A stretch of 37,475 nucleotides of DNA, from contig CAJNOQ010001010.1 of assembly GCA_905250885.1 (NCBI GenBank), forward strand, positions 1 to 37,475, read 5' to 3'. The notes beneath the pieces are model-generated. The model ran no database searches. It worked only from the letters and a program-made list of their open reading frames with translations, and was not told the DNA's origin. This document shows, in pieces, positions 21,811 through 32,792 of this stretch (its first letter is position 1; each line of letters begins with the position of its first letter). The stretch comes from Didymodactylos carnosus (Eukaryota > Rotifera > Eurotatoria > Philodinida > Philodinidae). A program made the position numbers and the translations under genes.

Positions 21811-22416
21811 TTATTTAACGTGTGCATCCTCCAATATATCGATGGTTTCGTCGACGGTTTTAACTACAGTCCATAGTTGTTTACAATCTTTTGTCATAAA
21901 CCGTTCTTCTACCATGCGGTTTAATAATTCAACTAACGGATCATAGAAACCATCAAGATTAATAATAATTATTAATGAATGAATGAGGCCGAGTCGCCTC
22001 CAAGTTATTGCTTCTATTAATTCTTCTAATGTTCCGCTACCACCTGGTAAAGCAATAATGGCATCTGACGACATCATCATGCTATGTTTTCTTATATGCA
22101 TCGACTCAACACGATGTAATTCAGTTAAACCTATATGTTCAATTTCATTTGTGATCATAAAGTTTGGAATATATCCAATGACTTTCCCATTCATCGATAG
22201 TGCACCATCAGCCAGCGCACCCATAACGCCCTCCTTCGCTCCACCATAGACAATTGTCTTTCCTAACATAGCTAATCTTTCTCCCAAATATCTCCCATTT
22301 TCGTAATATTTTTTATCACATACTGAACTTGATGCACAATAGACACATACACGTGAATAAATTGACCTCGCTTTTGACGTGTCTCCTGGTAATACAATCT
22401 CTTCTGTCTCATTCAT
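21811..22416 (-). CDS. LOG-family cytokinin riboside 5'-monophosphate phosphoribohydrolase, intronless
   Basis: LOG-family enzymes (often misnamed lysine decarboxylases) release the base from (cytokinin) nucleoside 5'-monophosphates. The single exon gives 201 residues from the ATG at 22416, the usual family length. A Rossmann-like start (VCVYCASSS, 23-31) is followed by YGGAKEGVMGALADGAL (57-73), the MHIRK motif (106-110) and the diagnostic PGGSGTLEE (124-132) with the following TWRRLG. The glycine-rich loop has GGAKEG where GGGxxG is more common; the catalytic-site motifs are intact. No intron interrupts it, unlike its multi-exon neighbours. LOG proteins are widespread in bacteria, fungi and plants but not typical of animals, so horizontal gain is my inference. 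AATAAA (21810-21815 on the minus strand) overlaps the TAA stop. The natural substrate in an animal is unknown. Confidence 0.93.
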   Translation of the reverse strand: MNETEEIVLPGDTSKARSIYSRVCVYCASSSVCDKKYYENGRYLGERLAMLGKTIVYGGAKEGVMGALADGALSMNGKVIGYIPNFMITNEIEHIGLTELHRVESMHIRKHSMMMSSDAIIALPGGSGTLEELIEAITWRRLGLIHSLIIIINLDGFYDPLVELLNRMVEERFMTKDCKQLWTVVKTVDETIDILEDAHVK

Positions 22417-23105
22417 CACTATCTAAAACTAAATGGAGGAAAGAAACGATTTGTGAAATAATAGTTCCTTTCAACGCTTATTTAATAGAAATGTACGATA
22501 TACCTAGCCAAATAAATAAAAGAGATCATTAATTGGAAACTTGAAGTATTTATGTCAGACTGTTTTGAAAGTTATATATGCTGTTTAGACCGTAATGTAG
22601 AGATTTATACAACACAGCAAAAACAGTAAGTTAATACACGATTTTTTCTCAGTTAACAATAAGTATAAATAGGAAACGACATAGATAAAATCGATAACAA
22701 GTCAAACAATGACACAAACAACCGGCTGATGTTGATACACAGAATGTTTTACTGGAAGACACACTCATAAACAAAGAAAACAATTGCACAATGCTACTGT
22801 CCATATGTTTTGAGACGAGTATGATGTTTATGAAATGCAATAGTTGAGTGTTTACTAATAAATAGCAATAACTGGATGAATATACATAAAAATAGAATAC
22901 TCTATATTCAGATCTGATTTTAGCAAATTCAAACATGATTTCATCACTTCTAATGGCGAAGTCTTCTTAACCTTCATATTTTCATTTGCAATTTTAATTG
23001 ATAACCCATGCACATTTATTCATTTATATGAGACTACTGTAACCATACACTAGATGAGACTCAATTGCAATATCTCGGCAAGAAACAAACAAAAAACCTC
23101 CATTG
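22417..23105. other. intergenic between LOG gene and SYS1
   Basis: About 690 bp with no convincing gene. It should hold the LOG promoter and the SYS1 3' UTR; TTTATT near 23012 is a candidate SYS1 poly(A) signal. TTTAGTTTTAG just upstream of the LOG ATG could be an acceptor of a 5'-UTR intron, but no donor was established. Confidence 0.4.
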
Positions 23106-23689
23106 TTATACATCTACACTTGGCGATAATTGAATAGAACGTAATTCATATATTTTCGATAACTGTTCTGCCAATATAGTCATAATAACAACACATAAAA
23201 ACTGTGTCATATACCAGTCAAATGTCCATGGAATATAACCATTATAATACCAAGATGCTAGAAAATGATAAAAATGGACAGTCATCGAAAAATCCAAACA
23301 TTGTCTATATCGTCCTACAACACAGACAATCGCTAATGCACTAGAAAGGAAATAAGAAGATGGTTCAATAAGTGGTTTCCTTAAATAGAGAATTAGAGAT
23401 TTACCTGTTCAACGTATTTAACAAAAATACACCAGAAAATAATAATCTACTAGCCCAAATTGAAAATTTTCCAGTCTAAATAAGCGACGTCCTTTTTATA
23501 CACTATTTTAATAAAAATAAATGTTCTTACATCGTATGCAAACATATAATCTATTGATGGTGCACGATCCACAATAAATGTCAACAACAAAATCCAAAAC
23601 CCAAGACCCAAATAGTATAAAGTTTGAACAGCTATTATCTGACTAATAATCAAAACAGGATCCCACACATAGGTACGAAAAGTGGTCAT
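23106..23689 (-). CDS. SYS1: SYS1 Golgi-localised integral membrane protein
   Basis: SYS1 is a four-span Golgi membrane protein that recruits the small GTPase ARFRP1 (Arl3p in yeast) to the trans-Golgi, upstream of ARL1 and golgin recruitment. Exons 23689-23531, 23475-23405 and 23340-23106 join to 465 nt, 154 residues, matching the ~156 of vertebrates. The start MTTFRTYVWDPVLIISQIIA is the family signature, followed by QTLYYLGLGFW, PSIDYMF, LNTLNSALAIV, the RYRQCLDFSMTVHFYHFLAS signature and CVVIMTILAEQLSK near the end. All four hydrophobic segments are present. The introns are 55 and 64 bp with GTAAGA and GTAAAT donors. Confidence 0.96.
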
Positions 23690-24626
23690 TTTTTAAATTT
23701 ATGCAATTTTTTATCAAATGATAAAGGATCTTGTTATTTTTCTTATTGCCATACTTAATGTAATATGTAAACATAAACAAATAAAACGGTATTCATCATC
23801 TAAAAATAAGAATGTGAAAAGCAGAGATTAATTTTGACAAATTGAAATATAGATAATAGTTAAACCAATGAGTCTGTAAACCGTCGCCACTGATGAAAAC
23901 GGAGAGAGATATAAAAAATGCTGAATTTAATAATATTTCTTTGACACTGCATTGTTTTCTAATCCTCTTTATCATCTCATCAACATAACGAATCTTCAAA
24001 TTAGTAGAAAGGAGGAAACTTAGCGTTCAATTGCTACCGTCGTGCAGTTAATCGACCTCCAGTTTTAGTAGTAGCTCCTGTAAGAGCTTAATTAATTCAC
24101 TGAAATTTGTTCTTGATGTATAAAACATAGTTCTCTGCTCATTCTAATAGATATTTCGAAGCAATTCACTTCCAAAAAGATACTGACCGTTAGCAAATTT
24201 AACTAAATAAAATGGTAATTTTTCGCAAAGTCCATCTGTGTCATGTTTGATTCCATATGAGGGGGAGTATCCATTCATACCTATTAGCTTATTGCACGAT
24301 TGGTCTTACCGTTATAGTGTACCGCTACTATGTCGTTGTTCGCTCAAATTTGAGCGAAAACTGGTTTCGCTCAGAATTACAAAATAGATGGATGGTTCAT
24401 CGCAAATCTACTGCTGGGTTCTCCACGGAGTACAACTGATAAGAATCTGAATGATACGCTTTTTAAATTTATGAACATCAACCGTCTTCCAAAAGGAATT
24501 AGAAAACTAAAAAGCAAATAATGTTCTTTATATATTATATCTTTTCTTTTCGGTTTTTTCGTAGATGAAATAAAATCATACAACAACACAAAACAAAAAA
24601 AACTATATTGTTGTCTGTTCTGTTCT
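23690..24626. other. intergenic between SYS1 and RPL11
   Basis: About 940 bp without a supportable gene. Open frames at 23796-23999 (starting at TTG) and 24377-24589 show no domain. The SYS1 promoter should lie at the left side; RPL11 3' sequence at the right. Confidence 0.4.
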
Positions 24627-25602
24627 TTAACGTCGTCGTCGTTTTACTTTTGATTTTACTTTTCCACCTAAAATAAATAAAGAAAATAAATACACTAAGA
24701 CTTTCATCCATTACTGATTTATAGTACTAATAGATCCCGCTTTTTATTCCAATATCTGATCCTTTCATAAACACCTTATTTCTCTTTCAGTAAGGGCATT
24801 TCAAACAAGTAAATTTTACCTGGCATGATGACACCCTCATAAGTTTGTTGAAACCATTTGATTGCTTCATCTCTTGTAATACGATGTGAAGCACCGACAC
24901 GTGATTTTTTATGTTTTCTGTACGCAATATCAAAACCAGCTCGACCCATAACAACATAAAAATCCATACCATAGATACCGATTGATGGATCATATTTAAT
25001 ACCCAAATCAATATGTTCTTGAATGCCAAAACCAAAATTTCCCATCTCACTGAAATTTCCTTTGTGCAATTCATATTCTTTCACTTTTAAACCTTTTTCT
25101 AATATTTCTTTAGCTTTTTCACCACGTACAGTAGCAAAAACACCAATTTTTTCATTACGACGGATACCAAATGAACGAACAGTATATCTGGCTTTGGAAA
25201 AGACAGGAGTTTGACCGGTTAACTGTTCTAATACTTTGCTGGCACGTGTTAAACGATCACCACTTTCACCAACACTAGAAAAAAGATAATAACGTATTAA
25301 TGTAGTTACCTGATCATTTAACAAAGCTACTGACAGAATATTTCTGTGTGAACAATTACTGGGAACCAAAAGTCTTCTAGCTCTACTGACTTAGTCGCTT
25401 ATGAGTCACCTTTAAAAATAAAATTAAAAAAAATTACTTACCAAATATTTAAGCATAATTTTCTTATACGTAAATCACGCATTACATTCTTTGTTTTATC
25501 TTTTCCACCTTTTTTCACACGGCCAGTAGCAGTGCTGCCTGTTTTCGTTGCACCTGATGTTGTAGTTGCACCAGCAGCTACGATGCCTTTTTTAGCTGGC
25601 AT
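24627..25602 (-). CDS. RPL11: 60S ribosomal protein L11 (uL5)
   Basis: uL5 sits on the central protuberance of the large subunit, contacts 5S rRNA with uL18, and in animals also binds MDM2. Exons 25602-25442, 25274-24820 and 24667-24627 join to 657 nt, 218 residues (vertebrates about 178). Junction 1 rebuilds the conserved [24 protein letters not shown]; then come [40 protein letters not shown] and [15 protein letters not shown]. The N-terminus carries an unusual Ala/Gly/Thr/Lys extension of about 40 residues before MRDLRIRK. The C-terminus as spliced is [13 protein letters not shown], a basic tail beyond the usual end at PGK. If intron 2 is not removed, the frame instead ends [13 protein letters not shown] with a stop at 24776. 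Which end is used cannot be settled from sequence. Confidence 0.95.
24743..24748 (-). promoter_or_regulatory. AATAAA inside RPL11 intron 2
   Basis: A minus-strand AATAAA lies about 30 bases beyond the alternative stop codon at 24776-24778. It could end a shorter RPL11 transcript in which intron 2 is retained. After the last spliced exon I see only a weak TATAAA-type signal. Confidence 0.4.
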
Positions 25603-26343
25603 TGTCCTATGAATCTTCAAATAATTATGAGTAGATCTAAAATGAGACAGAAAAGCATTAATAAAAACGGATGAATTCACGCATTTACAGAAATGAAGAA
25701 AGTACAGTGTTATTCTGATTTCTTCTCCCAACAAAATTATCTTATAACAGAACGATGTAAGTGTATAAGAAGATATCTGGTTTTTGTTTTTATTTTAAGA
25801 AAAAGAGCTACGTACACAATAAATTGGAATAAGTTATCATTACATATCGAATAAATTAAAAACGTTCGGTCAACACAATGAAACAAGACGAACAACAATA
25901 ATAATTATGAAATAACAAATACAAAAGAAATTAAAACTGTTGAACTCAATATGATTCTTATAATATTGATTAATTTGAGAAAAAAAACAAGAATAAACAG
26001 TTACATTAAAGTTAGCGTTGATCATTTAAAATGTACAAGTTACTAAAACAACAACAACAAAATCGTTCAAATCACCGAGTCAATAAAAATAAAAAATCTA
26101 AAACTTAGAGAACAAAAGGAATAACGATCAGTATGTGACGATAGAAAAAGAAATCAAGATGTAATTTTTTTATCAGCTAATGTACTATAAATAACTAAAT
26201 AAACAAAAACTAAATGAGCGATGGTGACTAGAACGGACAAATCCATAGATGATCAGTCATTTGTCTTTTTCATAGATAAAGAAATCAACATATCACCAGA
26301 ACAAAAAAGGTGAAAACAAATAATTTATCAAGAGTGAAGTCAC
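25603..26343. other. RPL11 promoter side and VPS35 3' flank; no gene seen
   Basis: AT-rich, with poly(A)-like runs on both strands; no frame or RNA gene can be supported. It must contain the RPL11 promoter and the end of the VPS35 transcript, but no clear TATA box or pyrimidine-tract start was identified. Confidence 0.4.
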
Positions 26344-29300
26344 TTATAAATCAATCTGTAAACCTTTAAATTTTTCTATATTTGATTCTAGCTGAGCTTG
26401 TTCACGCATATAATCAAATGTTTTTCGTATTTGATTATTAATGAATTCACCGCTTTCATTATTTTGTTCTAAACGTACAGATTCAGTACGAAGTTTTTCG
26501 ATCACTGTATTCAGAACAGCTACGTCAGTCTAAAAAACCAAAAGAAAATATGCCATATGAAAGCAATCTCCCGAGTAATAGAAGAATCATTGTACAGTCT
26601 CCTTCAAAATATTGAATACTTTCGAATTGTTAAGAATTTTGCTTACTTGTGGATGATCTTGTTTGAAAAAGAAAAGATAATAGTTCAGCAATTCATTATA
26701 TAATTGTATTTGTGCAGCTGAATCCATCACTTGTGTTGTCAATTTTGCTGCTTTTTTTAAACAAACATTTACTTTTTCACCATCACGAATCTACAAAATA
26801 AGAACACAACGTAAAGTGAAAGCAATTTATATTTAAAAAGGTTACGTGAATCAATACCTCTTCCGTTTGTCCCGCTTCATTTTTGCGTTTAGCACTCCAA
26901 AATAAATGTGTACATAATAGTAATGCTCGAACTTGATCAGGACGTTTCAATAAACGTGCCGCCGCTTGAGTTAATGATTGTCTTAATGTTGAATGATTTT
27001 CTTCATTGAAGCAACTCACTTTTTCTAATGTACCGATTAAAACTTTTAACGTTTCTGCTTGAGCTTTCGTATTACCTGCTTGTTCTTCATATAAAACATA
27101 CGCCTAGATAGAGAAAATTAATCTATGATGATACCTAGAAGATTCAAAGATCGTACCTGTGATAGAAATTCATATGCTATTGTTTCAGTACTTTCTGTAC
27201 CAATTTCACTTGCTGTTAAGGAGCCCTGTAAATATAGTCTTAATGGTAAATCATTTGATTCTGGTTTTGTCAATATAGTAAGACATTGATTACAAAACTG
27301 AAAGAGTTTCTGGCACTTTTTCTCCCATTTTTCATCCTGTAAAGAAATTTAATAAAACACTGGATTATACTTATAAATATTTTCAAGTTAGATTTATACC
27401 TGATCTTTTAGCGCTTTATAACGATAGGATAACGCATAAGCTTGCATTATTAACGGTGGATAGGTAAATCGCATACGTTCAATACCGCCATTCTTAAATG
27501 TATCTTGACAAATCTTCAAAATCTAAAATAAATAACTGTTCGCAATATAATTGCAGCACAAAGCTTTCGGTATCCTATTAGATATTTGGGTGGAGTTTCA
27601 GAAGATGAGTTATTGAAGAAAGCAAATGGATCGCAGACAATTAATAGAACCTCACATGGTATTGTTGATCAGCATCACTTGAATGTAGGGTATTGCACAA
27701 TCTCGCCACGAGATTCTGTTCTTCTACAAAATCTTCATTTGCAATATTTTGTCTTGATAAGTCAAATGCCGAATCTGTTTGATCCACAATCAATGTGGTT
27801 AATAAATTTAATAATAGTGTAACCTAGAATAACGATAACAGTATCGTTCTAAATAAAATTATCTTAAGTTACAAAACACACTGCTTACATCTTCTGCTGT
27901 TGGTATAACTGTTTCAGTATCCAATACATTGTTAATTATATGCGTACACACAATATGTCGCTCACGGTAGCTTAATAATTGTAATACTTCACTATAATGT
28001 TTTAATTTTAATACTTCTAAGATAGTATAACAATCAATAGGTACTTTTAACATTTTAACAAGTTCTTTCGCTGCAGCTGAGCCCGTTTGAACTCTACAAA
28101 GACAAAGAGAAAAACGAATGAAACACAGTTTAGGAAAGTTTTTCAAGACAAGTACATACTGAGTGTCGGGAGAAACCTCATTGAATATTTTTCTTGTAGA
28201 TTCCAATACCTAGAATATTAAACATATTATTGTTTTCTCATATACTCCAGTTGTTCATAAATCCTACTTTATCACCATAATCCGGTTCATCACGATAACA
28301 TTTCAATGCCAGACTAAGAAGAGCACTTTGCAATGCAACAATATCTTCGGGAGGCATGTTTGATCGACTCTGAAAAGACAAAAATATTTGGTTCTTGATA
28401 AATATGGTTAAACTGTATTTTGCTTACTTTTATCACTTCGGATATTTGCTCGGAGAATATATCGAATAATTTGATTGTTTCGAGTATATTCTGTTGTACA
28501 CCATCACGTATCGAATAAGAGGTTAGACTAGAATACCAGTTTTAACCTTACATCACTGTTTTACTCTACTGTTGCTGCTTACCGATCGATCAGTGATATC
28601 AAAATATTGCGAATATTTACTGTAGGTGCTAACTCACGGCAACCTTTTAAAAATAAATTCAATGTATGTAAATGATATTCATCGGGAAATACCTGAAATA
28701 AGTACAAAGACAGTTAAGACTCAACGTTATCGTTATTTTTATTTTTATGGCATACTTACTTGTATAATACATTCCATTAAATATTCTTGTGCTATCGAAT
28801 CTCTGCAGCTGACAAGTTGTTCCATTATCTTTGGCAAAACAATCTAAGAAAAGAACAAGTTTTTTAGCTCTTCTCCTACATGAGCATCAAATATTTTTAG
28901 CTGTTTAGAAAATCTTTGTATCAAATGTACAACGATCAAGACTCACCAAATTGGCAAAACTTATATCATTATGAAGCAATCAATAGGAATCTAGCAAATA
29001 AGGAGATATTTTTCCACATAAGATATTCCATGTGCGGACATTTTTTCGTCTTAGTGCGTCAATAGAAAAGAAAGAGAACAGAAAGATGTGCGAAAAGAGA
29101 TATCGTCTTATTTGCTAATTCTATAATGGCAATTTTACTGGGGGATAGAAATAACATCAAAACACAAACAGATAAAATTTATTTACGTACATTTTTATAT
29201 CTATCGACATTAACACATTCCAGTTCACTTAAGCGTACCAAATTTGTTCCAACAAGTATTCTCAGCTCACGACGTTCTTGTTCGCGACGTTGCAAATCTC

Positions 29301-30357
29301 TTCAATTGAAAAATTATTTTGATTTTTGAACAAATACGTTTATTAAGATTTATTACCTAGTATGCCCTTGATATTGCATTCGAACCCAGAGCTTGTTCAT
29401 TTCAGCAAAGTTTAGAAGAATAAAATCAAGTGACTCAAGTATAGTACCAGTTTTGTTCTCATCACTAAAAGAAATATTGAAAGCTAAAGTGCGTTATATC
29501 TTTTTTTCTGATGTATCACTTACGAACTTTCCTGTTCTTGATCGGGTAATAAACTTTTGACACATTGTAATAGATAATTTCTCAGAAATAGACCGCGTAA
29601 TGGATGCTGAACTCCACGACACATTTCGACTAAATCACGTAATATATCTTTTCGAGAAAGTTCATTGGCACGAATATACACATGACCAATTGTAATTAGC
29701 AGATATCTAAAGCATAAAAAAACTACCGTAACTTTTAGGAATCGAGAATTAGAGATTTCTTTCTGAACCAAGTAAAAGTTTTATTTTGTGCATACAATCT
29801 TGGTACGATGTTTCCAGCATATTGCACAACTTCATACAAATCATGACTACCACGTCCATGTTCAAATTCATCTGTTAAATACAACTCCAAATGATGTAAT
29901 TCTTCAACAACAACAACATCTGAACAGAAGATAAAGTCAAGGATCTCTTTCTCTATCTTCAAAACAAAAATAAAATATTTAAAAGTCATTCAGAAGGATA
30001 CGAAGTTCATAATAGTTCTTCGGTGATAATAACGATGTACGCAGTTCACTCAACATATTAGCAGCATGTTTCAATCCATCCATCACTACTCCTTGGTCCT
30101 AAAGACGAAAATAATGATGATAAATAACGAGCATTAAACATCGATTTCTACTTACTAAAACTCTTTTCATCGAAAATGCATGCTGACGAACATTTTGTAA
30201 CGCATCAGCTAATAACTTTTCCTGATTTTCCATTGTAAATGCATTTTGTTGATTTGCAACGTTGTTACTGCTTCCGCCATTATTTGTCTGCTTATGTAAA
30301 CGGAAAAACAAAATCATCTCTCATCGTTCGCAATAAAGTTGTATTAAAACGTACCAT
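26344..30357 (-). CDS. VPS35: retromer subunit VPS35
   Basis: VPS35 is the alpha-solenoid scaffold of retromer, which returns cargo receptors from endosomes to the Golgi or plasma membrane. I trace 19 exons: 30357-30355, 30287-30156, 30098-30002, 29919-29796, 29706-29524, 29464-29357, 29299-29191, 28843-28760, 28692-28583, 28527-28428, 28369-28268, 28209-28160, 28093-27889, 27823-27656, 27522-27400, 27336-27157, 27103-26858, 26790-26647 and 26529-26344. They total 2454 nt, 817 residues (vertebrates 796). The VPS26-binding PRLYL motif is at 117-121, split by an intron. Other landmarks: [103 protein letters not shown] and [17 protein letters not shown], the last in the VPS29-binding half. Most introns are short; intron 7 is 347 bp. 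The start is the least certain part: an ATG followed at once by GTACGT, giving a first coding exon of three bases. Confidence 0.95.
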
Positions 30358-31421
30358 TGAAGTAGAAATATAATTCAATTAATGACAATCAAGGAAAATA
30401 AATCTATAGACAAATGAAAAGACGACAGTAGAAAATAGGCTTCAAGTCACTTCGATCTTAACTATAAAACGTCTTCATAACACACTATTTCAATGGCAAA
30501 AGCTCTTCAAGATCTTCAACAGATTCTCAGGCCGTGAAACCATGATTAAGATACGTCACGAGCAAATAGTACAAGGAAAACTCTATAATCATTGTATGAT
30601 TGAAAAAGTTGCGCTTTGCTCATACCGTTTGCTTTTCACGTATCTTAAATGGAGGATATCAATGAAAAATGTTATTCTAAAGCTATATCTGATTTCACCA
30701 AATGCAGAACAATGTGTGCCGCTGAGGTGTGCCTTCATAAGAAATATCGTTGCAGCTGGAGTTATGATCAGTTGAATTCTAATTAAGAGAAAGAAAAAAA
30801 TTTTGTTTTTTGAATTTGTTGCATTTGATACGTACTTATTAGAATCTTCATACTAGCATCATCTGAGACCATTCCGGTGTCTCGAGCTCGACTCGTAGAG
30901 GACATTTTGCTATCAAGGAAGGAGGTAAAAGTTCAAAACGCATAACGTGTTACGTTACAAAAATATGCCGTAGTAAAGTTGTAAGGACGATTAGATTCTA
31001 TGTACTTCATTGGGAGCGCCACATGCATAAGCTGAACAGAGCCACAGTCGATTTTCAAAGAAGTTTCCAGACAGCAACATATTAGCTGGGATTAGAATCC
31101 TGTGAGTCTGGCGTTTTCAAGGTCCAGAGCTCTGCTGATCTTAACCCCACTTGCATCAATATCCTTTAAATTTCTATATTGATATTGAAACCAGGATTGC
31201 CACGTTTTTCGCCTTTTCCTTTTAATTTTCTTGATACAATGCAATTACTCTTGATAAACTTTGTTTTCTATTAGTACATTTATAAAGTGATTCACCAATC
31301 TTTCTGAATCCGCTGATCAGAAAGTGCATCTTTAAACTTTTTACAGTATTACCCATACAAACACATCGGAAGCGAAAGGTAGCCCATATTCTCAAAACCG
31401 AAAAAGTACCACATAATACCG
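30358..31421. other. upstream of VPS35: possible extra exon and repeats
   Basis: The region should hold the VPS35 promoter. On the minus strand, 30905-30830 reads MSSTSRARDTGMVSDDASMK then ILI before a possible donor A|GTACGT. It looks like a small first exon, but joining it to VPS35 exon 2 breaks the frame, so it may be non-coding leader, another gene or chance. A plus-strand 77-codon frame at 30542-30775 has no recognisable domain. Confidence 0.3.
31085..31160 (-). repeat. weak tRNA-like fragment
   Basis: On the minus strand the sequence has GGGGTTAAGATCAGCAGAGC, then TCTGG and CCAGA able to pair around a loop containing CTTGAAAA, then a B-box-like GGATTCTAATCC. The order suits the tail of a Ser-type tRNA or a tRNA-derived SINE head. 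The loop is too large and the T stem is poor, so it is not a functional tRNA. Confidence 0.3.
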
Positions 31422-31706
31422 GAAAAAAAATAAAGTTGGTTTTGAGTTGCTGAAAAGTGCATTTTCATATTCAACACATAACTCAGAAAATTTTCTATTG
31501 TTGGCATAGGGTACTTCGGAAAGTTTTATGAAAAATTTTCAAACTGATATTATTTTTCCATGGAAATTTTTTTGCCCCATTTTGTTGCAGAATTTTTCCT
31601 AAACTTTTGGAAGTACGCCTCGCCAAAATTAGAGAATCTTCTGTGTTATCGAGTATGCTGAACCGAAAAAGCACTTTTCAGCAATTCAAAACCAACTTTA
31701 TTTTTC
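31422..31706. mobile_element. fold-back element, copy 1
   Basis: The left end AAAATAAAGTTGGTTTTGAG continues through TTGCTGAAAAGTGC and is matched by an inverted right end finishing CCAACTTTATTTTT. The interior has CTATTGTTGGC and TTTCCATGGAA. A related copy lies at 32793-33083. No coding capacity and no clear target duplication. Confidence 0.8.
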
Positions 31707-32570
31707 TAAAAGAAAGTTTAATCTGAAAAAAACTCAAGTTTTTGAACTTTTCTGTGTTTCTTATATGTATTGACGGGTGCAAAACAAAACGGTTACTCTG
31801 CGGTATTTTTCTGTATCGCGGTCTAATAAATTACCGTCGATATTTTAAAAACAGCTCGACATGGGATGCTTTCTGCTTTTTTCCACTTTTCGGACTTCGT
31901 AAAAGTGACAACCTCGAACCCTGGCTGAAACTTTATTTTTTGTCAGTCGTTCTAACGATTTGGATGTCTTCTATGCTTAGAACATATCAAACAGCTATTC
32001 AAGACCTATAAATGCTTTAGACTTTGACTGGTTTACTTTTATTTTGAGAATCTGTAAGAGTAAGATGTCACTAATGGATATTATAGACAGTCTACACAAG
32101 GAGAAACAGGGTAATATTGTCTATAATAGACAGTTGTTTCTAAAAAGTACAGAAAGAGCGTTTCACCTAACCACAAATATCTCATCAGAGAATTTCTTCT
32201 TATTACTATAGAAAGAATAGCAGAAAAGATATAGACAACAAGAATAATTACTCTTTCAAAGTGATTTCGTCGTACATTAGAGTAATAATGCCGTTGCCTT
32301 TGCATGATGATATATGTGTTCAAAGCAATAGTGAGAAAACTTTTTATAATGTGTTTTTACTGTCAAAACTTTTATATAATTAGCAAAAAATAGAATAAAT
32401 CATACCAATTAAAAGTATGACGAATTAGGCAAGTATGTTGATATTGATATTTATAACAATTATACAGTTTATGTAAATATTTTTGGTGAAGTCAGAAAGA
32501 AATATCAAGCATTTAGTGAGCTCTTCAAGTTATATGATTGAATTTAAAAAAGAAGAATATTTAATGGTTC
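31707..32570. other. intergenic between repeat copies
   Basis: An 89-codon plus-strand frame at 31742-32011 shows no domain and lacks splice or codon support. A short inverted pair (ATTATAGACAG and CTATAATAGAC) lies near 32080-32130. No gene is called. Confidence 0.4.
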
Positions 32571-32780
32571 GAAGCCTGCGTCAGACCCGTAATGTTTAGA
32601 TCTGCCTGGGCCTGTCGATATATTTCCTGGGCCTTGCCCAGGTGATGCACGGCGTTCATTAATAACCAGGCTGGGCCGCCTGATGTTTTCAAAGCTCTGC
32701 CTGAATCTATTTCAGTTTAGACTTGGTCTGCCTTAGCCTGGTGCAGGCCGAAAAGCCTGGCCTGGTTCGAGCCCTGCTAC
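32571..32780. repeat. GC-rich island of GCCTGG/CCAGGC words
   Basis: In very AT-rich surroundings, this 210-bp stretch is dense in GCCTGG, CCTGGGC, GCCCAGG and AGGCC words in both orientations. It includes a perfect hairpin CCTGGGC-CTT-GCCCAGG at 32626-32642. There is no open frame of note. It sits immediately left of the second fold-back copy. Confidence 0.8.
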
Positions 32781-32792
32781 ATATCGCCGACA

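Noticed and set aside
23796..23999. Membrane-like frame upstream of SYS1
   Set aside because: It starts at TTG, not ATG, and the hydrophobic run reflects AT-rich sequence.
27586..27822. Plus-strand frame of 78 codons
   Set aside because: It is antisense to VPS35 exon 14, whose minus-strand translation matches the family.
11804..30357. Prokaryotic-style operon
   Set aside because: Genes are intron-rich with 0.4-3.1 kb spacing and individual AATAAA signals.
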